Assembly (NCBI GenBank): GCA_002311635.1
Contig: DBZJ01000248.1
Coordinates: 1 to 5,995, forward strand
Length of the DNA: 5,995 nucleotides
Direction: 5' to 3'
Origin: Syntrophaceae bacterium UBA1163
GTDB lineage: Bacteria > Desulfobacterota > BSN033 > UBA1163
The position numbers and the translations under genes are program-made. Of this stretch, positions 5,513-5,995 are shown in pieces. Each line of letters opens with the position of its first letter. Position 1 is the stretch's first letter. The notes under the pieces are model-generated. The model made no database searches and was not told the origin of the DNA. It was given only the letters and a program-made list of their open reading frames with translations.

Positions 5513-5995
5513 ATGGAGTTATTGGAGAGGGCTAATGAAATCATCCAAAAGATCCGCCAAAAAAAGGCGCTCATCGGGATCATCGGGATGGGATATGTCG
5601 GCCTCCCTCTGGTTTTAAGGTTTTGTGAAGAAGATTTCAGAGTCTTGGGGTTTGATGTCGATTCCAAAAAAGTTGTCACCTTAAAGAGAGGGAAGAGCTA
5701 TTTGAAATCCATTCCCTCCTCACGTATTTCGCAATTCATCCGGAGCGGACACTTCGATGTGACCGATAATTTTTCACGCCTTCATAAACCCGATTGCATT
5801 CTTATCTGCGTTCCCACTCCCCTGACTGAAAAAATGGAGCCGGACCTCCAGTACATAGAAAAAACAACGGAAGCCGCTCTCCAGAATCTTAGGAAAGGTC
5901 AACTGATCGTTCTGGAAAGTACGACCTATCCAGGAACCACTGAAGAACTGATTCTTCCCCGATTGGAATCGAGTGGTTTGAAGGTCGGGAGGGAT
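5513..5995 (+). CDS. wbpA: WbpA-like nucleotide-sugar (UDP-N-acetylglucosamine) 6-dehydrogenase, N-terminal part
   Basis: The first 161 codons of a UDP-glucose/GDP-mannose dehydrogenase-family enzyme, running off the right edge. The family oxidises the sugar C6 alcohol to a carboxylate with two NAD+, making a UDP-uronic acid. ATG 5513 follows AGAGGAA (5504-5510). A short N-terminal helix (1-18) precedes the Rossmann motif IGIIGMGYVGLPL (21-33) and the acidic strand end VLGFDVD (44-50). ICVPTPL (98-104) and EPDLQYIEKT (109-118) follow, then VLESTTYPGTTEE (133-145). This TPLT...EPDL...ESTTYPGTT pattern is the WbpA/UDP-GlcNAc(A) dehydrogenase type rather than the UDP-glucose type. The catalytic Cys and the C-terminal UDP-binding domain lie beyond the window. 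It pairs logically with the preceding aminotransferase in amino-uronic-acid synthesis for a surface polysaccharide. The family is certain; the UDP-GlcNAc preference is likely. Confidence 0.88.
   Translation, partial: MELLERANEIIQKIRQKKALIGIIGMGYVGLPLVLRFCEEDFRVLGFDVDSKKVVTLKRGKSYLKSIPSSRISQFIRSGHFDVTDNFSRLHKPDCILICVPTPLTEKMEPDLQYIEKTTEAALQNLRKGQLIVLESTTYPGTTEELILPRLESSGLKVGRD

Overview
The window looks like ordinary bacterial chromosome of moderate G+C content. It carries closely packed genes, Shine-Dalgarno sites, sigma70-like promoters and the standard code, with TGA ending at least two intact genes. An NfeD-stomatin operon, an exported SagB-type nitroreductase and a WbpE/WbpA-like sugar pair would fit an environmental Gram-negative lineage such as Desulfobacterota or Nitrospirota. 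That placement is an impression from gene content, not a demonstrated assignment.

Layout from left to right. (1) The 3' end of a ribonuclease Z-like metallo-beta-lactamase-fold hydrolase, cut by the left edge. (2) A promoter followed by a two-gene plus-strand operon: a membrane-bound NfeD serine protease and a slipin/stomatin SPFH protein, closed by a clear intrinsic terminator. (3) A convergent minus-strand pair, trmJ-like tRNA 2'-O-methyltransferase then a secreted SagB-type nitroreductase. The two overlap by 8 bases, and the nitroreductase is interrupted by an in-frame TGA. (4) A short divergent promoter region. (5) The start of a plus-strand nucleotide-sugar cluster: a DegT/DnrJ/EryC1/StrS PLP aminotransferase, then a WbpA-like UDP-N-acetylglucosamine dehydrogenase cut by the right edge.

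How the genes relate. NfeD and stomatin form a known membrane protease/scaffold pair. The aminotransferase and dehydrogenase probably supply an amino-uronic-acid sugar nucleotide for a surface polysaccharide. TrmJ and the nitroreductase have no obvious functional link but are arranged for translational coupling.

I see no convincing undescribed system. The two observations most worth following are the single nonsense codon in an otherwise complete nitroreductase, and 8-base-period repeats that form the last 11 codons of the aminotransferase and can pair with a second repeat array downstream. No rRNA, tRNA, CRISPR array, insertion sequence or replication origin was recognised. No gene-free stretch exceeds 300 bases.
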